DNA of 64,000 nucleotides from Lustribacter sp965277075 (GTDB taxonomy: Bacteria > Vulcanimicrobiota > Vulcanimicrobiia > Vulcanimicrobiales > Vulcanimicrobiaceae): positions 2,666,001-2,730,000 of the forward strand of contig OZ255707.1 in NCBI GenBank assembly GCA_965277075.1. The letters run 5' to 3'. Below, piece after piece: positions 25,556-33,297 of this stretch. Below the pieces are notes generated by a model. That model made no database searches. It was not told the DNA's origin and saw only the letters and a program-made list of their open reading frames with translations. The position numbers and the translations under genes are program-made. Numbering within the stretch: the first letter of the stretch is position 1; every line of letters begins with the position of its first letter.

Positions 25556-26139
25556 GCGATCGTCATGCGACGGTCGAGCGCACGACCAATGAGACGCAGA
25601 TCGATCTGCGTCTCGGGCTCGACGGCGGCCCGATCGAAATCGCCACCGACGTCATGTTCCTCAACCACATGCTGCACGCGTTCGCGAAGCATTCCGGTTG
25701 CGGGCTGCAGATCGTCGCGCGCGGTGACGGCATGGACAACCATCACCTGATCGAAGACGTCGGCATTGCGCTCGGGAAAGCGATGTACGACGCGCTCGGC
25801 GAGAAACGCGGTATCGCGCGCTACGGTTCGATGATGGTGCCGCTCGACGACGCGTTGATCGCGTGCAGTATCGATCTTTCCGGTCGCAGCTACCTCAACT
25901 TCGCGGTCCGCTTCGACGGCGTTGAAAACCTCGGTGATCTGAAGACGGAGATGATACGCGAATTCTTTCGCGCCGTCGTCGATAACGGCCGCTTCAACCT
26001 GCACCTCGTCGCGATGAACGGCGACGTCGCGCATCATCTCTGCGAAGCATCGTTCAAAGCGTTCGCCAAAGCATTTCAGCAAGCGAAGATGTTGACCGGT
26101 TCCGACGACGTGCTTTCCACGAAAGGGCTGCTCGAGTAG
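25552..26139 (+). CDS. hisB: Imidazoleglycerol-phosphate dehydratase HisB, probable CTG start
   Basis: A 195-aa enzyme of histidine synthesis. Mn-binding His motifs are intact: FLNHMLHAFAKHSG (about residue 39), MDNHHLIEDVGIALG (about 64), and GDVAHHLCEASFKAFA near the C-terminus. No ATG, GTG or TTG lies in frame near the beginning of the conserved sequence. CTG at 25552 overlaps the citrate synthase TGA as CTGA, has GGAG at 25541-25544 seven bases upstream, and gives SDRHATVERTTNETQ, the usual HisB N-terminus. I therefore call a CTG start coupled to citrate synthase. The next in-frame standard start upstream (GTG near 25380) would lie well inside the citrate synthase gene. Confidence 0.9.
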   Translation: MSDRHATVERTTNETQIDLRLGLDGGPIEIATDVMFLNHMLHAFAKHSGCGLQIVARGDGMDNHHLIEDVGIALGKAMYDALGEKRGIARYGSMMVPLDDALIACSIDLSGRSYLNFAVRFDGVENLGDLKTEMIREFFRAVVDNGRFNLHLVAMNGDVAHHLCEASFKAFAKAFQQAKMLTGSDDVLSTKGLLE

Positions 26140-26155
26140 CATTCGTGCCGTCGCA

Positions 26156-27235
26156 CTAGGCGCGCAGACGCGGCAGCAGCCGTTTTGCGTTGCCCTGGGT
26201 GATCGCGGCCATCACCGCCGGCGGCAAATTGCGCGCGACCAGATTGTCGATATTGATCTTTCCCGACACGTACGGGTAATCGGTACCGAAGAGGATTTGC
26301 GTGGTCGGGATGAGCGCGAGCAGCGCCGCCATCGACGGCGCGTACGTTGCGTTCGCGGTGTCGTAATAGAGCCGTTTGAGTTCGCTCGCGATTCCCTCCG
26401 GCGCGACCTCGGCGAGATTTTTCGCCTGAAAGCGTGCGAGCGTTTCGATGCGTCCGGCGAGCACCGGTATCGGACCGCCGCCGTGGCAGAACGTCCAGCG
26501 AATGTCGCGGTACCGCACAAACGCACCGTTGAACAGTAAACTTTCCACGGCGCGGCCCGTGTCGTACGGATACTCGACGTAAGATTCGGCCACGTTCGGA
26601 ATCATGCGCGCGTTGCAGCAGCTCGGTGCGAGCGGGTGAAAGACCACGATCGCCTTGCGACGATTGAGTTCATCCCACACCGGCGCATACGCCGCATCGC
26701 CCGGCCACGTCGTGCCGAAGCTCGTTGGAATACCAATGCCGTCGGCTTTGAGCGTGTCGAACGCGTAGCCGATTTCTTTGAGGCTCGCGTCGACGTCCGG
26801 TAACGGCAGCGTCGCGAAGAGCCCGAAGCGTTTGGGATGCATGCGCATCATGTCGGCGGCATAGTCGTTGCATGCTCGTGCGAGTTGCGCCCAGCTCGAT
26901 GCGGGGGTATCGAACCAGACGCCGTTGAGCGATGCGAGTGAAAGGATGGCGGTGCTGATTCCGTTTGCGTCCATCTCTTGCACCGTTCGCTCGGGCGTCC
27001 ACGCCCCGATCGGTCCGCCGTTCAGCGGCGGCTGGCCGTGCTTGGCACCGTAGGCATTCGCCGCCGCGACAAACGGCGGCGGATAGAAATGATGGTGGAC
27101 GTCGACGAGATCGTGCAGCGTCGACGTTTGCGTGGTCGCCGTTTGCGCAACCGCCGATGAGCCGCACAGCGTCGCCGCCGCGAAGCCGGCAACGCCGGCC
27201 AAGACGTCAGCTCGTGATAGGGAACTTTCTTTCAC
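26156..27235 (-). CDS. Exported amidohydrolase (ACMSD-like, amidohydrolase-2 family)
   Basis: A 359-aa TIM-barrel metal hydrolase or decarboxylase of the aminocarboxymuconate-semialdehyde decarboxylase group. Signal-like N-terminus with a hydrophobic segment (VLAGVAGFAAATLCGSSAVAQ); no clear twin-arginine. Metal ligands appear in LVDVHHHFYPP (about residue 43), VVFHPLAPSC (His, about 200), FCHGGGPIP (about 250) and FGTDYPY (Asp, about 317). Substrate unknown. It is convergent with hisB, 16 nt apart, and with the next gene interrupts the his genes on this chromosome. Confidence 0.82.
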   Translation of the reverse strand: MKESSLSRADVLAGVAGFAAATLCGSSAVAQTATTQTSTLHDLVDVHHHFYPPPFVAAANAYGAKHGQPPLNGGPIGAWTPERTVQEMDANGISTAILSLASLNGVWFDTPASSWAQLARACNDYAADMMRMHPKRFGLFATLPLPDVDASLKEIGYAFDTLKADGIGIPTSFGTTWPGDAAYAPVWDELNRRKAIVVFHPLAPSCCNARMIPNVAESYVEYPYDTGRAVESLLFNGAFVRYRDIRWTFCHGGGPIPVLAGRIETLARFQAKNLAEVAPEGIASELKRLYYDTANATYAPSMAALLALIPTTQILFGTDYPYVSGKINIDNLVARNLPPAVMAAITQGNAKRLLPRLRA

Positions 27236-27287
27236 GTGCGGCGCTTATACGTGCGCGTTGCGAAGTCATCGTGTCACGACGTTTCGA

Positions 27288-28424
27288 TCAGTGCGAGGGA
27301 CGAATGCGATAGATGCCGCCGGTTTCGTCGTCGCTCACGAAGAGACTACCGTCCGGCCCCACCGTTACGCCGGTCGCGCGCGCGACGCGTGTTCCCTCCG
27401 CCGTTTGGAAGCCGCCGACGAACTCGGTCCACTGCTTCGAGGGATCGCTCCAGTCGACGGGTGTGCGCGGTTCGTCGCCGTTCATCGGGACGAACGCGAC
27501 GCGCGGTGGAATCGGCGGTTGGTGCCAGGAGCCGTGCAACGCGACGAACGCTCCGCCGCGATAGCGCTCCGGAAACGCATGAGGTCCCGTCGGCCGATCG
27601 GGGTAGAACGTCGCGCCGATCGGTGTTTCGTAGGCGGGAAAGACGACGCGCGCAATGGCCTGCTGCGCGCAGTCGTGTCCCGCCAGCGCGCGATAATTTT
27701 CGTAACAGTACGGCCAGCCGTAGTCGGCGACGCCCGCGTGCAGCGTCACCGCGTCGAACATTTCGTAGGGATGCCCGTGAGGCAGTTCGTCCTGACCCGC
27801 GACGCCGGCCCACAGCGTTTGCGTTTGTGGATTCGTTGCCAGCGCGATCGCGTTGCGTATGTGTCGTGCACGCGGTTGGATACCGCCGCCGTCGAGATCC
27901 ATACGCTGAATCGTTGCGCGCGTCGGGTCAAGTTCCGGTTGACAGGTATTGCACGACGAACCGACGCTCGCGTAAAGCGCGCCGTTCGCGACGGCGACGG
28001 TGGTCGTCGTGTGATCGCTCTGCACGCCGTTACGCACGGTCGCAATTTTGCGCGGCCGCGCGCGCGGTTCGCGGTCGCCGTTACGATACGGCAGTTCCCA
28101 CACGCCGAATTGTGATCCGAGATACATCCGTTCGCCGTCGATCGTCACGCCGGCGACCGGCGATTCATCGAGCGTCACGAACGGCTTCGCCGGAGCAGCC
28201 TCTCCCGCGGCATTGGGAACGACGTACACGCTGCGGCTCAACGTCCCGACAAACAGATCTCCGTTCGGTGCGGCGGCCAGTTCGCGCGCACGCGGAACCG
28301 TTGCGATGCGGACGATCGTGAAGCCGTCTGGGACGCTGAGCGCCGGCCCCGACTGCGCCTCGGCCGGGCCGATGCACGTAGCAAGTACGGCGACGCCGAG
28401 TGCGGCGAACCAACGAGATGACAT
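27288..28424 (-). CDS. PQQ-type sugar/sorbosone dehydrogenase-like beta-propeller protein
   Basis: A 378-aa exported six-bladed propeller of the glucose/sorbosone dehydrogenase family. Start taken at ATG 28424, which gives a clean signal peptide (SSRWFAALGVAVLATCIGPAEAQ). Repeated blades are visible with AAPNGDLFVGTLSRSVYVV, VGSSCNTCQPELDPTR (a CxxC pair), IALATNPQTQTLWAGVAGQDE, DYGWPYCYENY and TGVTVGPDGSLFVSDDETGGIYRI. Whether it binds PQQ cannot be judged; many relatives are uncharacterised. It points away from hisH, with only 40 nt between their starts, so divergent promoters must overlap. Confidence 0.78.
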   Translation of the reverse strand: MSSRWFAALGVAVLATCIGPAEAQSGPALSVPDGFTIVRIATVPRARELAAAPNGDLFVGTLSRSVYVVPNAAGEAAPAKPFVTLDESPVAGVTIDGERMYLGSQFGVWELPYRNGDREPRARPRKIATVRNGVQSDHTTTTVAVANGALYASVGSSCNTCQPELDPTRATIQRMDLDGGGIQPRARHIRNAIALATNPQTQTLWAGVAGQDELPHGHPYEMFDAVTLHAGVADYGWPYCYENYRALAGHDCAQQAIARVVFPAYETPIGATFYPDRPTGPHAFPERYRGGAFVALHGSWHQPPIPPRVAFVPMNGDEPRTPVDWSDPSKQWTEFVGGFQTAEGTRVARATGVTVGPDGSLFVSDDETGGIYRIRPSH

Positions 28425-28464
28425 GCCGGGTGTTTGCCCATCGGCGCCGGAAAGAATGCGTTGC

Positions 28465-29076
28465 ATGGAACGCAAGCGACTCGCCGTGATCGATTACGGG
28501 GGCGGAAACGTTGGTTCGCTCGTGGCGTCGCTCGAGCGTCGCGGCGCGAATTTCGATCTGACGGACGATCCGGAACGCGTGGTCCGCGCCGATGCCGCGA
28601 TTCTGCCCGGTGACGGTGCGTTCGCCGCAACGATGGACGCCCTTCGCGAGCGCGGCCTCGACGCCGCCGTCCACGCCGTCGTCGCGGCGCACAAACCATT
28701 TCTCGGGATATGTGTCGGCATGCAAGTACTCTTCGCGAGCAGCGATGAGTTCGGAGGCGCTGCGGGACTCGGGATTTTCGCCGGCGACGTCCGTCGTTTT
28801 CACGATGCGCCGCGCGTTCCGCACATGGGTTGGAACGATTTGACCGTCGAGGGAACGCATCCGTTCGTCGACGGCTTACGGACGGGTATGTTCGCGTACT
28901 TCCTGCACTCATACCGCGTCAGCGAGAGCGACTCCACCGTCGCGAGCGCCGACTACGGCGGACGTTTTGCCGCGATCGTCGCGCGCGACAACGTGATGGC
29001 GACGCAGTTCCATCCCGAAAAGAGCCAACACACGGGTGGGTTGCTGCTCGATAATTTTTTGGCGATCGCCGCATGA
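28465..29076 (+). CDS. hisH: Imidazole glycerol phosphate synthase glutaminase subunit HisH
   Basis: A 203-aa class I glutamine amidotransferase that supplies ammonia to HisF. VIDYGGGNVGSLVASLERRG at the start, the nucleophile Cys in FLGICVGMQVLF (about residue 80), HMGWNDL (about 118), and the catalytic His/Glu in TQFHPEKSQHTG (about 178). ATG 28465 is chosen with GGAAAG 10 nt upstream; ATG 28456 is an in-frame alternative. The stop overlaps hisA by 4 nt. HisF is not adjacent, which is unusual since the two form one enzyme. Confidence 0.94.
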   Translation: MERKRLAVIDYGGGNVGSLVASLERRGANFDLTDDPERVVRADAAILPGDGAFAATMDALRERGLDAAVHAVVAAHKPFLGICVGMQVLFASSDEFGGAAGLGIFAGDVRRFHDAPRVPHMGWNDLTVEGTHPFVDGLRTGMFAYFLHSYRVSESDSTVASADYGGRFAAIVARDNVMATQFHPEKSQHTGGLLLDNFLAIAA

Positions 29077-29804
29077 GCCGTTCGCTCGCCGTCGTGCCCG
29101 CGATCGATCTCCGCGGCGGTCACTGCGTACGACTCGAGCGTGGTGATCCGGCGCGCGAGACGCGCTACGACGACGACCCGGTCGCGCGTGCGCGTCGCTT
29201 CGTCGCCGCCGGCGCCCGCATGCTGCACGTCGTCGATCTCGACGGCGCGTTCGGCGCGGGCGAGAATCACGCGGCCCTTGCCGCAATCGCGCATGCGGTC
29301 GACGTTCCGGTGCAGACCGGCGGTGGAATTCGCACGGCGTCCGATGTGGCGATGCGATTGAACGCCGGCGCTGCAACGGTCGTGATCGGTTCGTTGCTCG
29401 TCGACGATACGGCGACGGCGCGCAGTCTGGTTGAGGCGTTCGGCGACCGCATCGTCGCGGGGATCGACGCGCGCGGGGAACGCGTTGCGACGCGCGGCTG
29501 GCAACGCGACGGCGGCGTCTTGCTGGACGATCTCGTCCGCAGCGTGGCGTTGTGGGGGATCGGTCGAGTCGTCTACACCGAGATCGATCGCGACGGTATG
29601 GGTTCCGGCTACGACGTCGCTGCGCTCGCGCATGTCGCACACTTGACGCCGATGCGAATCACCGCGAGCGGCGGCGCAAAAACGTTGGACGATCTGGCAG
29701 CGCTGCGCGACGGCACGCCGGAGAACGTCGACCGCGCGATCGTTGGTCGCGCACTCTACGACGGGACGCTCGACCTCGGCGAGGCGGTGGCGGGATTACG
29801 TTGA
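29073..29804 (+). CDS. hisA: ProFAR isomerase HisA
   Basis: A 243-aa (beta/alpha)8-barrel isomerase of histidine synthesis. Catalytic acids fall in VVPAIDLRGGHCVRL (about residue 11) and VVYTEIDRDGMGSG (about 167); phosphate loops are QTGGGIRTASDV (about 83) and ASGGAKTLDDL (about 195). No isoleucine-lyase-type features that would mark a dual PriA/TrpF enzyme can be judged by eye. Coupled to hisH by ATGA and followed after 79 nt by a diguanylate cyclase rather than hisF. Confidence 0.93.
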   Translation: MSRSLAVVPAIDLRGGHCVRLERGDPARETRYDDDPVARARRFVAAGARMLHVVDLDGAFGAGENHAALAAIAHAVDVPVQTGGGIRTASDVAMRLNAGAATVVIGSLLVDDTATARSLVEAFGDRIVAGIDARGERVATRGWQRDGGVLLDDLVRSVALWGIGRVVYTEIDRDGMGSGYDVAALAHVAHLTPMRITASGGAKTLDDLAALRDGTPENVDRAIVGRALYDGTLDLGEAVAGLR

Positions 29805-29883
29805 CGCCGCTCGCCCGCCGGCACGTCTAAACGGCGCTTCCGCTCGTTTCTCTCTACGAGTTGCCGATGCAACAAAGAACGAT

Positions 29884-31326
29884 ATGATCGATCTCGGCGA
29901 AGCGATCGCGCGGCCCAAGGATCGGCGCCGCGCGCTCGTCGGCGCCGCCGGTGTCGGCGCGCTCTCGCTGGGCGTTATCCCGGTGGTGAGCCGGCCGCTC
30001 GGAGTTTCGTACCCCGTGGTGGCGATCGTGGTCGCGGTCTCGATCGTAACCATCATCCTCTCGTCTGTGCTGCTATGGGCGCAGGCGCGCGTCAGCGGTT
30101 CTGTTCCGCTGCTCGTTCTTGCCGGAGCCTACGGAGCGACCGCGAGCCTCATGACGCCGTACCTCTTGCTCTACCGCGGACTGTGGCCGCAGATCGCAAG
30201 GTGGGTTTCGGCCGACCCGCAGACCTCGGCGTGGCTGTGGTTCGAATGGCATTTGCTCTTTGCGCTGACGCCGATCGCGTATCTCACCGCGCGACGCTTT
30301 CTCTCCCGCCGCGAACGGGCCGGCTTTGAGCGGATCGAACGCTTCGTGGCGATCGCAATGGTCGCGCTTTTCGCCGTCCTTGTGCCGCCGGCGATCTGGG
30401 TCGACGGCTTGCCGCCCTTCCTGGAGCACGGATACTGGACTGCGCTCGCATGGACGCTCTCGATGGTCCTCGTCGCGCTAGCGATCGCGTCGATCGGCTT
30501 GCTCTACGCGCGCAGCCGGTTCCGTTCGGCGCTCGACGTATGGCTGAGTGTCGCGAGCCTGTGTATGATCGCCGACGTCGTGCTCTCGGTGACGGGCGCT
30601 GCCCCCTTCAGTCTCGGCTGGTATCTTTCGCGGGCGTACGTCCTCGTCGCTTCGGGCACGGTCCTCACCGCGCTGATCTTGCAGACGGCGAACGTCTACG
30701 AACAGCTTGCCGAAACGGCGGATCAATTTCGCGACGAGTCGCTCACCGATGCGCTTACCGGCGTCGCCAATCGCCGCGATTTCGACGTTCGGCTCGCACA
30801 GGTGTTGGCGGACGGCGCGCGCATGTCGCGTGGTGCGGCGCTCTTGATGATCGACATCGACAACTTCAAATTGTACAACGACACGTTCGGGCACGTCGCG
30901 GGCGACGAGTGTCTGCGCACGATCGCGTCGGCCGTGCGCGAGTCGGTCAGCCGGCCGCGTGACACGGTCGCACGGTTCGGCGGCGAAGAGTTAGCCGTTA
31001 TCATGGCGGAAACCGACATTCGTGGTGCCTTGGTCGTCGGCGAACGCGTCCGCTCGGCGATCGAAGCGCTCGCGATACCGCAATCGGCGCGCGCATTCTA
31101 CGCGATGGTAACGGTAAGCATCGGCGCGACCGCCGTTGCCGACACGGTCGGCGTGACGGCCGAGACGTTCCTCGATCGCGCGGATCGGGCGCTTTACCGC
31201 GCGAAGCAGAGCGGCCGCAATCGCGTGCTTGCGGCCGTTGAAAACGAAGCGGCAGATAATGCTTATGCCGAGGGCACGAGGAACACGCGCGGCATCGCGG
31301 CGGGAAGTCGCGCAACGATTTCATAG
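29884..31326 (+). CDS. Membrane-anchored diguanylate cyclase (MASE-type + GGDEF)
   Basis: A 480-aa protein: about eight hydrophobic helices in residues 25-270 that form a MASE4-like sensor region, then a GGDEF domain (about 285-455). The active-site motif is GGEEL at residues 366-370, and the RxxD inhibitory I-site (RPRD) lies five residues before it, so an active, product-inhibited c-di-GMP synthase is expected. It starts at ATG 29884. The last 64 nt overlap the 3' end of the convergent alanine racemase gene. c-di-GMP output could feed the exopolysaccharide locus, which is inference. Confidence 0.85.
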   Translation: MIDLGEAIARPKDRRRALVGAAGVGALSLGVIPVVSRPLGVSYPVVAIVVAVSIVTIILSSVLLWAQARVSGSVPLLVLAGAYGATASLMTPYLLLYRGLWPQIARWVSADPQTSAWLWFEWHLLFALTPIAYLTARRFLSRRERAGFERIERFVAIAMVALFAVLVPPAIWVDGLPPFLEHGYWTALAWTLSMVLVALAIASIGLLYARSRFRSALDVWLSVASLCMIADVVLSVTGAAPFSLGWYLSRAYVLVASGTVLTALILQTANVYEQLAETADQFRDESLTDALTGVANRRDFDVRLAQVLADGARMSRGAALLMIDIDNFKLYNDTFGHVAGDECLRTIASAVRESVSRPRDTVARFGGEELAVIMAETDIRGALVVGERVRSAIEALAIPQSARAFYAMVTVSIGATAVADTVGVTAETFLDRADRALYRAKQSGRNRVLAAVENEAADNAYAEGTRNTRGIAAGSRATIS

Positions 31327-32381
31327 GAAATCGTTCCGACCGCTGCGGCGAGATCGTGCGCGCCGACGCGCGCGTCGCCATCGGCGCCGATCAGTGTAAC
31401 GGTCGAACCGGCATGCGCGTTCGGCGCGCCGGTGCAATCGATGAACGTCATGTTCATGCACACGCGACCGACGATCCGGCAGCGGACACCGTCGACCAGC
31501 ACGGCGCCGCGATCGCCGGCGCTGCGTGGCAGTCCTTCGGCGTAGCCGATCGGGATGACGCCGATCCGCGACGGACGCTTCGTGTGAAACGCGCATCCGT
31601 AGCCGACCGGCGTGTGCGCCGGAACGTCGTGCACGATGACGATCTGCGTGCGCCACGCGAGCGCGGGTTCGAGTGCGAAGCCGCGCTCGCGCATCACCGT
31701 TTCGGTTTCGGGCGACGGCCACAGACCGAAGATGCCGATGCCCGCGCGAACGCTCGTGAGGCGCGTCTCGGGCCAGAGCATTGCTGCGGCAGTCGCCGCG
31801 ATGTGACGCTCGACCGCCGGCGCGACGTCGCGCGTCGCGCCCGCGAATCGCGCGAGCTGTTCGTGCGTGAACGTCGAGTCGAGTTCTTCCGCTGCGGCCA
31901 GGTGCGAGAAGACGCCCTCGAGCTGAAGTTCCGGCGCTCGTGCGTACATCTGCAGCGTGCGCGGCGCCGTTGCGGCCGGCATGCCGAGTCGCATGACTCC
32001 CGTATCGATCTTCGCGTGAACGCGCAACGGCGCCCCGGAGCGGCGCGCGACAGCGGCCGCATCGCGCGCATACGCCCCGTTGTCCCAGAGCGTGATCGCG
32101 ACGCCGGCCGCGTGAGCGTCGGCGAGCCGGCCGGCCGCAATCGGCCCCAGCACATGGATGGGCGACGAAATGTTCGCGTCGCGCAAGGCGAGCGCTTCGT
32201 CGAGTTCGTACACGGCGAGACGGGGGACGCGACCGTCGAGCGCGCGCGCGACGTCGATGAGGCCGTGTCCGTAGGCGTTAGCTTTGATCACCGGCACGAT
32301 GGCCGCGGGGGCGACGAGCTCCGCGAGCGCGAGCACGTTTCGCACGATCGCGCCGAGGTCAACGCGGAGCTCGGCGATCAC
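31263..32381 (-). CDS. alr: Alanine racemase
   Basis: A 372-aa PLP enzyme supplying D-alanine for Ddl and MurF. The PLP lysine lies in VPVIKANAYGHG (about residue 36). The C-terminal half has the tyrosine-bearing PVGYGCAFHTKRPSRIGVIPIGYAEGLPR region (about 260-288) and RCRIVGRVCMNMTFIDCTG. Start is GTG 32381, which overlaps the preceding membrane gene as GTGA; the frame remains open much further upstream but that reads antisense-like sequence. Its 3' end overlaps the diguanylate cyclase by 64 nt. Confidence 0.93.
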   Translation of the reverse strand: MIAELRVDLGAIVRNVLALAELVAPAAIVPVIKANAYGHGLIDVARALDGRVPRLAVYELDEALALRDANISSPIHVLGPIAAGRLADAHAAGVAITLWDNGAYARDAAAVARRSGAPLRVHAKIDTGVMRLGMPAATAPRTLQMYARAPELQLEGVFSHLAAAEELDSTFTHEQLARFAGATRDVAPAVERHIAATAAAMLWPETRLTSVRAGIGIFGLWPSPETETVMRERGFALEPALAWRTQIVIVHDVPAHTPVGYGCAFHTKRPSRIGVIPIGYAEGLPRSAGDRGAVLVDGVRCRIVGRVCMNMTFIDCTGAPNAHAGSTVTLIGADGDARVGAHDLAAAVGTISYEIVARLPAAMPRVFLVPSA

Positions 32382-32842
32382 CGGGCGCGGGTTAGCCGGG
32401 CAGCGACCAGCGCGAGCGGGATGCCGAAGAACAGCGTGAAAGCGACGATGTCGCGATCGAACGTATAAATGTTGGGCCGTTGGAAGCGCCCGATCGGCAC
32501 GAGCAACGCCTGCATCACAAACCATACGATCACGCCGAAGCCGAGCCCGGAGATGATCGGGCGCGCCAGCAACTGGGGCTGTCGCTGGGCCGCGTAGAGG
32601 TACCCGAACGCCCAGAGGATCGTGCATGCGAAGAGCACCGCGATGCCCACCGGCACCGCCCACGACGCCGATGCCACCTGCGGGCCCGCGATCGCGTCGG
32701 CGAGAAAACGATACGTCCCGGAGATTGCGTTGCCGGCTCGGCGTTGAGCGAACGCGGAGAAGAGGACGAGCCCGAGACCCGAGGCGATCCCCGCGGCGGT
32801 ACCCGCCGTAATCCAGTCGCGGCGAACGAGCGTGCGAGCCAT
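32378..32842 (-). CDS. Small integral membrane protein, unknown
   Basis: A 154-aa protein with four predicted transmembrane helices (about residues 12-30, 55-78, 95-117 and 128-148) and short basic loops. ATG 32842 (MARTLVRRDWITAG) is preferred; longer starts run into the groE control region. No recognised domain. It is translationally coupled to alr (GTGA) and divergent from groES, with the CIRCE-like sites starting 52 nt upstream of its start. Confidence 0.65.
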   Translation of the reverse strand: MARTLVRRDWITAGTAAGIASGLGLVLFSAFAQRRAGNAISGTYRFLADAIAGPQVASASWAVPVGIAVLFACTILWAFGYLYAAQRQPQLLARPIISGLGFGVIVWFVMQALLVPIGRFQRPNIYTFDRDIVAFTLFFGIPLALVAARLTRAR

Positions 32843-32893
32843 GCGTCGTGCTTCTCGCGGCCGGCGCCGCGCTCCGGCCGTGAGCGGCGCCCT

Positions 32894-32920
32894 CTTGCAC
32901 TCATGTAAGGAGTCTGCTAA
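32894..32920. promoter_or_regulatory. CIRCE-like operator 1 (groESL)
   Basis: CTTGCACTC, 9-nt spacer (32903-32911), GTCTGCTAA. Against the HrcA-binding consensus TTAGCACTC-N9-GAGTGCTAA each arm matches at seven of nine positions and the spacer length is exact. It lies about 62 nt before the groES start. Confidence 0.65.
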
Positions 32921-32931
32921 CCTTTTCGGTG

Positions 32932-32958
32932 CTGGCACTCATGTGCCGGAACTGCCAA
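32932..32958. promoter_or_regulatory. CIRCE-like operator 2 (groESL)
   Basis: CTGGCACTC, 9-nt spacer (32941-32949), AACTGCCAA. The left arm equals the variant seen in high-GC bacteria (CTGGCACTC) and the right arm is seven of nine to GAGTGCCAA. It starts 38 nt after operator 1 and ends 23 nt before groES. The spacers of both copies begin ATGT, which suggests duplication. Confidence 0.55.
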
Positions 32959-32981
32959 CATTGCGTTTGGAGGAGTTTTTC

Positions 32982-33296
32982 GTGAATTTGAAGCCACTTG
33001 GCGATCGCGTGGTCGTTGAGCACGTGGAGCAGGCGGAGAAGAGTGCCGGCGGCGTCTTTCTCCCCGACACGGCCAAAGAGAAGCCGCAAGAAGGCCGCGT
33101 TCTCGCCGTCGGTACGGGCCGCGTTCTCGACAATGGCACCACCCTTCCCGTCAGCGTGAAGGTCGGCGACCGTATTCTCTACTCGAAGTATTCGGGATCC
33201 GAGATCAAGCTCGAAGGCACCGAGTACCTCATCATTTCGGAAAAAGACGTTCTCGCGATTGTCGATGAACGCGTTCCGGCTGGAGCAACAAAGTAA
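32982..33296 (+). CDS. groES: Co-chaperonin GroES
   Basis: A 104-aa Hsp10 that caps GroEL. NLKPLGDRVVVEHVEQAEKS at the start, GGVFLPDTAKEKPQEGRVLAVGTG with the mobile loop (about residues 17-40), VKVGDRILYSKYSGSEIKLEGTEY split over the C-terminal barrel. The start is GTG 32982 with a strong GGAGGAG at 32969-32975; longer in-frame starts run through the CIRCE-like operators. groEL follows one base after its stop. Confidence 0.96.
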   Translation: MNLKPLGDRVVVEHVEQAEKSAGGVFLPDTAKEKPQEGRVLAVGTGRVLDNGTTLPVSVKVGDRILYSKYSGSEIKLEGTEYLIISEKDVLAIVDERVPAGATK

Positions 33297-33297
33297 C

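Noticed and set aside
32382..32900. N-terminal extension of alanine racemase by 173 codons
   Set aside because: It lies antisense-like over the upstream membrane gene in another phase; GTG 32381 with a GTGA junction gives a normal-length Alr.
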